Origin: Actinotalea fermentans ATCC 43279 = JCM 9966 = DSM 3133 | Lineage (GTDB): Bacteria > Actinomycetota > Actinomycetes > Actinomycetales > Cellulomonadaceae | DNA: 34,717 bases | Assembly (NCBI GenBank): GCA_000767215.1 | Contig: AXCX01000011.1 | Span: 1 to 34,717, forward strand | Reading direction: 5' to 3' | In this document: positions 16,797 through 24,301 of the stretch, in pieces | Position numbering within the stretch: position 1 is the stretch's first letter | How the letters are laid out: the number at the start of each line of letters is the position of its first letter | Position numbers and translations under genes: made by a program | Notes under the pieces: generated by a model | The model's database searches: none | Told to the model about the DNA's origin: nothing | What the model saw: the letters and a program-made list of their open reading frames with translations, nothing else

Positions 16797-17560
16797 CGAC
16801 TCTGCGCGTCATCGCACCGCCTGGCGGATGGGCGCCACCGTGGCCCGTCGTCATCGAGATCGCCTCCGTGCTGCCACCAAGGTCGTGGGTGCTCGTCGGC
16901 GGGCTCATGGTGCAGCTGCATGCGCGGGCGGCCGGCGTCGAAGGGGTCCGCCCGACGCGTGACGTCGACGCGCTCATCGATGTCATGGCCGCTGGCGTCA
17001 GCATGGCCGGAATCACAGGAGCGCTCACGGCCCGCGGATTCGCGGTCGTCGAGCCCGGCTGGCCAGAGTCACCGGTCCACCGTCTCCGGCGCGATGGCGA
17101 CGTCATCGACGTTCTCGTCGCCGACCACCTGCCAAGGCACGCCCAGCCGCGCCTGCACCGCCGTCCCGTCATGGCCATTGACGGCGGCGCCCAGGCCCTC
17201 GCCCGCACTCAGCAGGTCGTCATCGAGCACGAAGGCGGCACGGTCGAGGTGGCGGTGCCGGACCTGCTCGGCGCCCTCGTCCTCAAGGCGGCCGCGCACA
17301 TCGCCGACCGGCGGGATCGAGAGCGGCACCTCAGGGACGCTGGGCTCCTCGCATCCCTGATCGCTGACCACCGACGCGAACTTGGGCGCCTCCAAGGCTC
17401 CGATCGCAAGCGCCTGCGTCATCTCGCGGAAGCGCTCAGCGACCCTCTCGACGACGCATGGCTCCTGCTGCCCGATGACGCGCGCCAACGCGGCCAGGAC
17501 ACACTGCGCATCCTCTCCACATACCCCGCCCGAGCCGCGGCCCCGGAACCACGCTACTAG
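16793..17560 (+). CDS. Nucleotidyltransferase-fold protein, AbiEii-like putative toxin
   Basis: A 255-aa protein with the minimal nucleotidyltransferase signature. GG at 36-37 (WVLVGGLMVQLHA) is followed by TRDVDALID with the metal-binding pair D57 and D59, and a third acidic residue, D106, lies in DGDVIDVLVAD. The C-terminal half is helical and basic (KAAAHIADRRDRERHLRD), as in AbiEii and related toxins that nucleotidylate tRNA or other targets. Its ATG overlaps the HTH gene stop (ATGA), so the pair is translationally coupled. Known AbiE systems cause abortive infection. The catalytic fold is well supported; toxicity and target are inference. Confidence 0.8.
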   Translation: MTTLRVIAPPGGWAPPWPVVIEIASVLPPRSWVLVGGLMVQLHARAAGVEGVRPTRDVDALIDVMAAGVSMAGITGALTARGFAVVEPGWPESPVHRLRRDGDVIDVLVADHLPRHAQPRLHRRPVMAIDGGAQALARTQQVVIEHEGGTVEVAVPDLLGALVLKAAAHIADRRDRERHLRDAGLLASLIADHRRELGRLQGSDRKRLRHLAEALSDPLDDAWLLLPDDARQRGQDTLRILSTYPARAAAPEPRY

Positions 17561-17569
17561 GGGCGCCGG

Positions 17570-19987
17570 CTACTTGGCCGTGCCGATCCAGGCGAAGAAG
17601 TCCTCGGCAGAGAAGACGGGCTTCTCGAGCTCCTTGGCCTTGCGGGCCTTTCCTGATTGCGTACCCACCTCGGCCACCACCAATGCGTCGCACCTCGACT
17701 TCGTCACGGATGACACGGGCACGAGGCCGCGGGCAGCGGCAGCCGCGTTCATCTGATCCCGATCCCAGGTGACGCCACGGGCGTCGACGGCGGTGCCGGT
17801 GAAGCACACTCGCGCTCCCCGGCAGAGGACTTCGTCAATGGCGCCGCGGCCCACGGTCGTCGCGGCCACGATGGCGTCGACGACCGCGATGCCCAGCACG
17901 CCCTCGAGCACGCGCAGTCGGGCGAGCAACTCGGCGGGTAGCGCGGTGGTCCGCGCAGCGGCCGCCATCAGGCGCTCGGCGACGACGTCGCGTACAACGG
18001 CCGCCACCGCGGCGTCCGCAGTGGCACCCGCCCCGACGGGAAGTGAAGCCCGCCCGAGGAGCACACCGCTCAACAGGCGGCTCGTGTCCATGAGCGCGGA
18101 CAGCGTGGGCATCGCCGCGCTCGCCGGTGCCTGAGCGTCACCGTCGCGAGTGAGGAGGTACGCCGCGCCCGATGTCGGCCCAACGTCATCCTGCTCATCG
18201 AGGCTGCTCGCGTCGAACACGGAGCCGCCCGAGGCGTCGATCCCCGTTCGCTGCGCCACCCGCATCGCGGCGCGAGCGCGGGCGAGCGCCGTGGGCTCGG
18301 CCAACGCCTGTCGCTCTTCGGCCCGGAGTCCCGTTGGGGGGATCTCGATGCCGAGCGGCAGTGGCACCACGAGCCCGAGCCGCTTGAGCTCGAAGTCGAT
18401 GAGCGAGAGTGTGTCGTCGATCTCCAGCCCGACTGGCACACAGCCGTCAAGCAGGGGCGCGATGGCGAACCACACCTCCGCCAAGGTCGGCGACAGAAGC
18501 ACGTCGTCGACCGTGACGCCGTAGGCGGTACGGGCATCGTCAAGGTCCCGCTGCGGGTTGACGAGCGTGCTGATCGCGGAGCCGTCGTCGAACGCGACGG
18601 CCAGCTCGACCGGGCGGGGCCGTGACATGCGCCCTTCCATGCCAACGGTGAGGATGCTGATGGCGCACAGCCTCAGGGTGCGATCGGGCGCCGTGGACGC
18701 CCGGAGGAACCGCAAGACCCGTCGGTCGGTCTTCAGGTCCTTGGGCAGCACGGGCCGCGTGAGCACGAGCCCGTCCATCGACGTACAGCGGCTCAGCGCC
18801 ACGTACACCTGCCCGTAGTCGAACGCCCCGCCCCGAAGGTCGACGACCAGCCGGTCCATCGTCTGGCCCTGGCTCTTGTGGATGGTGATGGCCCAGGCGA
18901 GCTTCAGCGGGAGCTGCGTGTAGGCGCCGACGACCTCACGTCGCAGGGTGCCGCCGTGGATGACAGGACGCGTCGCCTCCCAGGTGTGAGGCCGCACTTC
19001 GGCACTCGTGCCGTCCCGGAACTCGACCTTCACGGCGAGCCCGTCGTCGTCGTGCCAGAGCTCGGTGACCTTGCCGAGCGTCCCGTTGACCCAGCGGTCC
19101 GCGGAGTCGTTGTTCAGCAACATGACCTGGGCGCCGACCTTCAGCTCCACGACCTTCTCGACCGGCGGGTCGAACAGACTCAGATCCCCGGACTCAACCG
19201 CGACGTGCACGACGCCGTCCCCGGGCAGGCGCTCGAGGTGCTGCCGGTTGCGTGCCGTGACGACCCTGTTCGTCGGAGCGAGAGTGAGCCAGAACTCGTC
19301 GTCGGGCGGCTCGAACTCCGCGTCGGTGCGCGCGTTCAGCTCCGTCCGGGCGCGCTCGACCAAGACGCCCTCGCGGACGGCGTTCAGCAGACCCGTGAGC
19401 CGCTGGTCCCCGAGCTGCCGGAACACCGTCGTCAGGGCGACAGTCGGGAAGTCGTCACGGGAGAACCGGTCGGCCGAGAAGAAGTAGGGCGTGGCGTATC
19501 GGGTCTCGAAGAACTCCTTCTCGTCCTCGGGTACGACTGGCGGCAGCTGGAACAGGTCGCCTACCAACACCACCTGGACACCACCGAATGGGGCGCCCCG
19601 TCGCGGGCCGAACCGCTCGAGCGCCGCAACGAGCATGTCGAACAGATCGGCACGCACCATCGAGGCTTCGTCGAGGATGAGCGTGTCCAGTGAGGCGAGC
19701 GTCGCGCCGAAGCGGCCGGGGCGGTAGTCACCGTCCAGCACTGCGCCCAGATCCGTTGTCGCTGTGAAGCCGAAGAGCCGGTGGATCGTATAGCCGTCGA
19801 CGTTCAATGCAGCGATACCTGTTGGCGCGGCCACGACCACGCGCCTCTTCGTCGTCGCCATGAAGTGACGGATCAGGGTCGACTTGCCTGTGCCGGCCTT
19901 CCCGGTGAGGAACAGGTTGCGCCCCTCGTCGAGCAGTGTCAGGGCATGCCTGAACTCGTCCGTGATGATGATCGGTGCGTCAGCCAT
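17570..19987 (-). CDS. Pif1-type helicase with degenerate DnaQ-like domain and C-terminal BRCT
   Basis: An 805-aa superfamily 1B helicase fusion. The helicase part (1-430) has Walker A GKAGTGKST (29-37), DEAS (106-109), VGDLFQLPP (142-150), TTVFRQ (186-191), TIHKSQGQT (368-376) and YVALSR (395-400), so it should unwind DNA with 5'-3' polarity. Residues 440-545 follow the 3'-5' exonuclease fold pattern (STLVNPQRD, YGVTVDDVLLSPTLAEVW, FELKRLG), but the DxE of ExoI reads as ISILTVG and the ExoII Asp is not at its place, so this domain is probably non-catalytic. A helical linker leads to a BRCT domain (722-805: RVCFTGTAV to FSAEDFFAWIG). ATG 19987 has GGAG 6 nt upstream; the frame extends to 20128 without a better start. 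A role in DNA repair, element maintenance or defence is possible. Confidence 0.88.
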   Translation of the reverse strand: MADAPIIITDEFRHALTLLDEGRNLFLTGKAGTGKSTLIRHFMATTKRRVVVAAPTGIAALNVDGYTIHRLFGFTATTDLGAVLDGDYRPGRFGATLASLDTLILDEASMVRADLFDMLVAALERFGPRRGAPFGGVQVVLVGDLFQLPPVVPEDEKEFFETRYATPYFFSADRFSRDDFPTVALTTVFRQLGDQRLTGLLNAVREGVLVERARTELNARTDAEFEPPDDEFWLTLAPTNRVVTARNRQHLERLPGDGVVHVAVESGDLSLFDPPVEKVVELKVGAQVMLLNNDSADRWVNGTLGKVTELWHDDDGLAVKVEFRDGTSAEVRPHTWEATRPVIHGGTLRREVVGAYTQLPLKLAWAITIHKSQGQTMDRLVVDLRGGAFDYGQVYVALSRCTSMDGLVLTRPVLPKDLKTDRRVLRFLRASTAPDRTLRLCAISILTVGMEGRMSRPRPVELAVAFDDGSAISTLVNPQRDLDDARTAYGVTVDDVLLSPTLAEVWFAIAPLLDGCVPVGLEIDDTLSLIDFELKRLGLVVPLPLGIEIPPTGLRAEERQALAEPTALARARAAMRVAQRTGIDASGGSVFDASSLDEQDDVGPTSGAAYLLTRDGDAQAPASAAMPTLSALMDTSRLLSGVLLGRASLPVGAGATADAAVAAVVRDVVAERLMAAAARTTALPAELLARLRVLEGVLGIAVVDAIVAATTVGRGAIDEVLCRGARVCFTGTAVDARGVTWDRDQMNAAAAARGLVPVSSVTKSRCDALVVAEVGTQSGKARKAKELEKPVFSAEDFFAWIGTAK

Positions 19988-20153
19988 CACCGGCTCCGTC
20001 GCCGCGTGAGCGTCCACCGCAGCTCGCTCGTCACCTGGCCTCGCACCAGCTCCACCCTCTCCACGCCCCAGGGGGACGCGAGCAACATAGCGACGGGAAT
20101 GATCCCCCGGAGGAAGAATCGACGCCAAGCACGCGCCATCCGGCGACGCAGGG

Positions 20154-20182
20154 CGTCATCGTCCCCGTCAATGACGATGACG
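20154..20182. terminator. Hairpin between the small HTH gene and the helicase gene
   Basis: CGTCATCGTC (20154-20163) and GACGATGACG (20173-20182) form a 10-bp perfect stem with a 9-nt loop. The right arm lies within three tandem ATGACG units (20171-20188). It follows the stop of the minus-strand HTH gene by 41 nt and could terminate or attenuate transcription into the helicase gene. There is no U-tract. Nothing else was recognised in 19988-20222. Confidence 0.4.
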
Positions 20183-20222
20183 ATGACGCATGCGCAGACG
20201 GCGCCCGGGAGGCAGACACCGC

Positions 20223-20534
20223 CTAGAACAGCCGCCCGTCCCCCTGCACGTGCGGCCGACGCCGATGAGCGCGCACCGACTTCGCCGTCGGGCCGAGTGC
20301 CGTCAGGTCCGATGACGCCGCGGCGGCCGGAGCCCGAGCGTCATCGGCCACGCCGCCATCGACGGTGTACAGCGCGACGAGGGCGTCGACGTGCTCGGGC
20401 AGCAGCCGGATCCTGCCCTTGGCCAGGCGCAGGTGCGGGATCCGCCCGCGTCGCGCCTGCTCGCGCACCCACCACGGCGACATCCCCAGGGTCTTGGCGA
20501 CCTCCTCGGGGGTCAGAGTCACGTACTCGGTCAT
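20223..20534 (-). CDS. Small HTH protein, excisionase-like
   Basis: A 103-aa protein with an N-terminal helix-turn-helix of the excisionase/MerR group (about 6-46). TPEEVAKTLGMSPWWVREQARRGRIPHL is the HTH and RLAKGRIRLLPEHVDALV is the wing and dimer helix. The C-terminal half is Ala/Asp-rich and basic at the end, with no domain. ATG 20534 gives an N-terminus that begins right at the HTH; a longer frame from 20600 adds 22 residues and overlaps the upstream gene. In this island it could be the excisionase that controls the direction of the integrase reaction, although it lies 6 kb from the integrase gene, or simply a local regulator. Confidence 0.7.
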   Translation of the reverse strand: MTEYVTLTPEEVAKTLGMSPWWVREQARRGRIPHLRLAKGRIRLLPEHVDALVALYTVDGGVADDARAPAAAASSDLTALGPTAKSVRAHRRRPHVQGDGRLF

Positions 20535-20596
20535 CGCTGCACCGCCCTTCTGCTCGCTTTCACCGACAGGTATGCGGAATGCCGGAGAAGATGTGG

Positions 20597-21040
20597 TCAA
20601 CGCCCGAACTGCTGTGGATCACGGGGGTCCTGGCGGATCCCGTGGGCACCGCTCACATCGCCGAAGCGCTGACGGGCACCCTGCCGACTGATCCCCAACG
20701 CCCGCCCGACCTGCGCCCAGCTGGCCCCATCGACCCGCAGGTGGGCGACGGCGATCTCGACCTCCTCCTCGAGCCCATCGACCACGCGCCGAGCCTCCGC
20801 GCGCGCAGCAGCGAGCTCCCTCAAGTCGGCAAGTGCGTCCGTCACCCGCGCCGCAGCCCGCCAGGCGACGTCGTACTCCTGCAAGCCGCCGACGACGCCG
20901 TCGGGTGCCACCTCGGGCGCCTCCGGGCCCGTTGAGGCAAGCGGTACGACAGCGATCCCGAATGCCGCGCCCGACGACGGCACGGGCCTCCCTAGCCGGT
21001 CCACGTGCCGGCTCGCCCGGACCCGACTCCCCTTGCCCAT
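20597..21040 (-). CDS. HTH-containing protein of unknown function
   Basis: A 147-aa protein with a basic N-terminus (GKGSRVRASRHVDRLGRPV), a coiled helical middle with acidic and Arg residues (LADLRELAAARAEARRVVDGLEEEVEIAV, about 72-98) and a C-terminal helix-turn-helix (107-127: SWAQVGRALGISRQGARQRFG) resembling a sigma-70 region 4 type fold. Such proteins are common in actinobacterial chromosomes and plasmids without an assigned role. ATG 21040 has AGAAGGGGG just upstream, which decides the start over 21097. It lies 62 nt upstream of the excisionase-like gene on the same strand, so the two may form an operon. Confidence 0.65.
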   Translation of the reverse strand: MGKGSRVRASRHVDRLGRPVPSSGAAFGIAVVPLASTGPEAPEVAPDGVVGGLQEYDVAWRAAARVTDALADLRELAAARAEARRVVDGLEEEVEIAVAHLRVDGASWAQVGRALGISRQGARQRFGDVSGAHGIRQDPRDPQQFGR

Positions 21041-21930
21041 GGCGCCCCCTTCTCCCTGCTCCTGCCTGCGCTGCGACCCGACGGCGTGGGACTCCACTAC
21101 CTCTAGGTCTGCGACAGCAGACGAGGGCGAAGTCGGTCACGCACACGACGCCAGACTCCTCACGCCCGATAGCCGGAGCGATGACGAATTGGCGTCGCCG
21201 CCGATGACGGGAAGCAAATGCGATGACGGCGCTCCTGGGCACCGGCCTCGTCATCACATCGGTGGCGCCTCAGCGCCCGTGGACCCGAGCGATCAGTGCG
21301 GCCGCGGCCTCCGTCAGCCGGGACGGCCCGAGCGAGTGAGGCCGAGCGGTGCCTGCATGAGCGAGGGGGTCAAACCGCGCTGCGGCATCCTGGCGGCGCT
21401 ATGGCCTGGGCTGATGGCCGAGCTCGCAGGGCAGATTTCGCACGTCATCGCTGTTCGACGCCCGCTGGGCAAACACCTGCACGTCGTAGGACAACGCTCC
21501 TCCTCGAGCCGCTCGTGGTCGTAGGGCGCGGTACTCCGTCCAAGAACCGCCGGCCGACTGAGCGAGGACACGTCGCACGGCGGCAACCAGGGTTGTCGAG
21601 ACAGGGACGAAGAGGACCGGACTCCTCTGGCACCGCCGGCAACCGCAGTTGCCGCACGAGATCTCAACCACGACGCAGCCGCCGGCGAACGCTACCGACT
21701 GCCGCCACGGCGAGGCACTGACTGACCTGCGCGAGACCGAAGCCGACCGCCGTTCACACAATGAGGACCCGCCGTCGCCCCTTGAGTGTCGGCATGCGCA
21801 CCAGCCCGAGACAGGAGCGCATCGCCCAACCACGGTCTCGCCAGCGGCGTGTCATATGGACAGCCAGGCCGGTGCCTGCCAATCTCTGCCCAGGCACCGT
21901 GAGCGGGCGTCACGTCGATTAAGGAACACA
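21041..21930. other. 890-bp stretch without a convincing gene
   Basis: Several overlapping open frames exist on both strands, but none has a recognisable domain, a ribosome site or a codon pattern like its neighbours. They are rich in Arg, Ser, Cys and Pro, as expected of chance frames in GC-rich DNA. One minus-strand frame (21399-21833) contains a CGNCGCRRC cluster that could be a decayed zinc-binding gene. The stretch separates the minus-strand HTH genes from the plus-strand DUF262 gene, so divergent promoters should lie here; none was identified with confidence. Confidence 0.5.
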
Positions 21931-23745
21931 ATGGCCAGCGAATCTGATGTCAACGTCCGTTCCTTTAGCATCCAGCAGATCTACGACCTTTACCGGCGCG
22001 ACCGTTTCAGCGTTAACCGCCGATATCAGCGGAAACTCGTCTGGAGCGTGGAAGAGAAGCGCCGATTGATCGACTCTGCGATGAAGCAACTGCCGATCCC
22101 GCTGTTCCTTGTTGCGGAGAAGACGGGGGAGGTCCTCAGTGAGTTTGAAGTCATCGACGGGCTCCAGCGACTCAACGCAATAATCTCGTTCATCGAGAAT
22201 GAGTATGGAATCGACGGTGGTTACTTCAACCTGGAAGCCCTCGCCGACACGAAAGACCTCAAGGACCGAGGTGAGCTCGCGCAGCGGGAACCAGTGCTCG
22301 GTCGCGACGACTCGCGGCGCTTTACCAACTACACCACGGCCCTCTCCGTGTTCCGAAGCGACAGCGCCGAGGTCATTGATGAGGTGTTTCGCCGCATCAA
22401 TTCGAGTGGCAGGAAGCTGTCCTCGCAGGATCTTCGGCAAGTCGGATCGATGTCGGGACTCGCGTCACTCGTTCGGGAACTGTCCGCGCAAGTTCGAGGC
22501 GACGCATCCCGTACCGATCACGTTCCTCTATCAGCCATGTCGCGCCTCAGCATCTCCAACAACGACCTGAAGTACGGCATCGATGTCGACTCCATCTTCT
22601 GGGTCAAGCAGGGGATTCTCAACCGGGAACTGGTTCGCTCTTCGCGAGACGAGGAAGTCGTCCTTGACCTCCTTGGCGACATACTGAGCTCCACGACACC
22701 CACTAGCAGCGCCAAAGCTCGGGACGCATTGTTCAACTTCACCAGCACAGACAACGCCGAACCGACAAAGCAGTCGGTCGAAGTCGAGTCCGCCATCCTC
22801 GCCCGCACCCCTGACGGGGTGCGGGAGGACTTTGAACGGGCGTTTGACGAGCTTCGGCGGATCATCGACGCGGGCGGCGAAAGGTTCTGCGACCTTATCG
22901 GGATTGGCTCAGGAAATCCGATCCCGCGGTACTTCCACTGCGCATACATGGCCGTGTTCGAACTCACCGTCGAGGATGGGCGGGAGTTTAGCGACTACGC
23001 ACTTGCCGCGAACCAGATTCGCGGCAAGTACAATCGCTTCGGAGTACAGGGAAGTGGCGGCGACTGGAGTTCGGCAAACAAGCTCGATGCGATCGGGGCG
23101 GTCAAGTCGCTGCTTCATCGCGCAACGGTCGCCAGTGCCAACGGGGCGAGTGCCACACACGGGCGAGCTTCTTTCGTGGAAAGGGTGCTCTCGAACAGCC
23201 GAGTAGAGCACCAGTTGTTCGAGTTGAAACAAGGCTTCTTGCTTCTTGAGCCAGGAGCGTCCGATTCGAAGCCCATGGTTCAGAAGATCGCACGGACCGC
23301 GACGGCGATTGCCAACACGGCGCCACCCACACCCGGGTTCATCGTTGTCGGGATCGCCGAAAAGCGAGGCGACGCCGAACGAGTCCTGGAGATCGACGGA
23401 GTGCCTTCGGTCGCTTACGCGGAGTTCAACGTTGTCGGACTCTCCCGCGAGGCAAGACGCGTCGCAAACCGGTCGCTGGCCGACTACTGGGACTCGGTCG
23501 TTCGTCAGCTGCGGATGACAGATGGGCTTGACCCCGAGTTGGCTCAGTCGCTCACGAACAAGATGCACCTCGTGCCGTACCACGGCCTCGAAGTTGCCGT
23601 GATCGAAGTGGTCCCAGGCACTCGGCCCTACTTCTTCGGCACTGAACTCCTGGAACGAAGCGGCTCCGAGACCGTTGTGGTACCGCAAGCGAACTACCAC
23701 TCGGTGTACCAGCGGTTCGCCGCGGCGGCCGGCGTGACGGCCTAG
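21931..23745 (+). CDS. DUF262 (GmrSD-like) protein fused to a Schlafen/AlbA_2-like domain
   Basis: A 604-aa protein with two recognisable parts. The N-terminal DUF262/ParB-fold region has a Pro-free version of the YQRxxVW element (RRYQRKLVWSVEEKRRLIDS, 30-49), the nucleotide-contact motif D76-G-L-Q-R80 (usually DGQQR) and EVFRRINSSGRKLSSQDLR (151-169). Such domains hydrolyse NTP in the GmrSD and BrxU defence nucleases. The C-terminal part (about 422-600) follows the AlbA_2/Schlafen pattern: VEHQLFELKQG, then TATAIANTAPPTPGFIVVGI. No HNH nuclease domain is seen where GmrD would be. ATG 21931 has AAGGA 5 nt upstream; a longer frame from 21649 lacks similarity. Third codon positions use more A and T than chromosomal genes nearby. 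A defence role is inferred. Confidence 0.85.
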   Translation: MASESDVNVRSFSIQQIYDLYRRDRFSVNRRYQRKLVWSVEEKRRLIDSAMKQLPIPLFLVAEKTGEVLSEFEVIDGLQRLNAIISFIENEYGIDGGYFNLEALADTKDLKDRGELAQREPVLGRDDSRRFTNYTTALSVFRSDSAEVIDEVFRRINSSGRKLSSQDLRQVGSMSGLASLVRELSAQVRGDASRTDHVPLSAMSRLSISNNDLKYGIDVDSIFWVKQGILNRELVRSSRDEEVVLDLLGDILSSTTPTSSAKARDALFNFTSTDNAEPTKQSVEVESAILARTPDGVREDFERAFDELRRIIDAGGERFCDLIGIGSGNPIPRYFHCAYMAVFELTVEDGREFSDYALAANQIRGKYNRFGVQGSGGDWSSANKLDAIGAVKSLLHRATVASANGASATHGRASFVERVLSNSRVEHQLFELKQGFLLLEPGASDSKPMVQKIARTATAIANTAPPTPGFIVVGIAEKRGDAERVLEIDGVPSVAYAEFNVVGLSREARRVANRSLADYWDSVVRQLRMTDGLDPELAQSLTNKMHLVPYHGLEVAVIEVVPGTRPYFFGTELLERSGSETVVVPQANYHSVYQRFAAAAGVTA

Positions 23746-24037
23746 GCCCAGTGCTGGAGACGACGCGGGGGGCACGACCCTAGTCACGGCTGGACTGGCG
23801 ATGGCGAAGGGGCCGACGCCCACCGTGCTGCTTCCGGCATATGCACGAGCGGCTCCTTTGGCTGCCTTCAGCCGTCGCCACAGAAGAGCCGGTAAGCCCT
23901 TGCGACCCCGGAACCCGCTCCGGGCGCTTGCGTTGACGCCGTCAACAGCCAAGGCCGACTGAACCGTCGCCACCGATGGCGTTCCGCGCGCTCCCGCAGA
24001 TCAGGGCCCTGCACCTCTAGTTCGCAACACATCCCGA
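23746..24037. other. Non-coding right end of the island
   Basis: No gene is supported here. A short stem (CCCGGA at 23907-23912, TCCGGG at 23919-23924) could end transcription of the DUF262 gene. A small inverted motif or decayed coding sequence cannot be excluded. Minus-strand frames that run through attR are reading the tRNA-like repeat and are not taken as genes. Confidence 0.4.
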
Positions 24038-24062
24038 CGGGTTCGATTCCCGCCACCTCCAC
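24038..24062 (+). repeat. attR: 25-bp direct repeat of the ssrA 3' end
   Basis: Exact copy of 12594-12618. It holds only the 3' part of the tmRNA T-arm and the acceptor 3' strand; the rest of a tRNA-like structure is absent upstream, so it is the displaced target fragment and not an RNA gene. Sequence to its right (TGTGCAACC) should be the original chromosomal flank of ssrA. Confidence 0.93.
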
Positions 24063-24120
24063 TGTGCAACCGAGCTGGTGAAGCCCGGTTGACGGCCGGA
24101 CCGCAAGGTCCGTGCAGATC

Positions 24121-24154
24121 GAAGGCCGCCGCCCCGCGAGGGGCGGCGGCCTTC
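24121..24154 (+). terminator. Strong hairpin, probably the original ssrA terminator
   Basis: Perfect 15-bp stem GAAGGCCGCCGCCCC (24121-24135) and its complement (24140-24154) around a GCGA tetraloop. It begins 59 nt beyond attR. Before island insertion it would have been about 60 nt downstream of the tmRNA 3' end, the expected place for the ssrA terminator. It now stands between the island and the minus-strand Crp/Fnr gene. No further gene was seen in 24063-24301. Confidence 0.75.
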
Positions 24155-24301
24155 GTGCCTGCGCTGGCGGACCGGTCGCTCGCCCCAGCCTCGGCGAGGG
24201 CTGCGTGGAAGATCTGCCGCGGAAAGCGCGGGAAAGCTTCCACACAGCAGCGCCACCTGGGGCCGAACTGCCACCGGAGCCTTGGGCTGCCGGTCAGCCG
24301 C

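Larger units (their letters stand above)
12594..24062 (+). mobile_element. Integrated genomic island at ssrA (about 11.4 kb)
   Basis: Bounded by the 25-bp direct repeats, with a tyrosine integrase 80 bp inside attL reading inward. Repeat to repeat it is 11,444 bp. It carries no recognisable conjugation, capsid or replication genes, so it is a small integrative island or a satellite-like element mobilised in trans. One excisionase-sized HTH protein (20223-20534) could be its directionality factor. The cargo is defence-like (TIR-like, HTH/NTase, Pif1 helicase, DUF262-AlbA_2). The DUF262 gene has visibly more A/T in third codon positions than chromosomal neighbours, supporting transfer. Confidence 0.92.

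Noticed and set aside
19988-20128. N-terminal extension of the Pif1 helicase to 20128
   Set aside because: The extra 47 residues are low-complexity Gly/Arg/Ala, while ATG 19987 has a well-placed ribosome site directly before the helicase fold.
20171-20188. ATGACG triple repeat as a CRISPR or iteron array
   Set aside because: Only three 6-bp units without spacers; it forms part of a simple hairpin.
24001-24070. A tRNA gene at the right repeat
   Set aside because: Only the 3' part of a T-arm and an acceptor strand are present; there is no D-arm, anticodon arm or 5' acceptor strand. It is attR.
23868-24245. Minus-strand protein reading VEVAGIEP through the repeat
   Set aside because: Frames of this kind arise from translation of tRNA-like repeats and are common spurious annotations.
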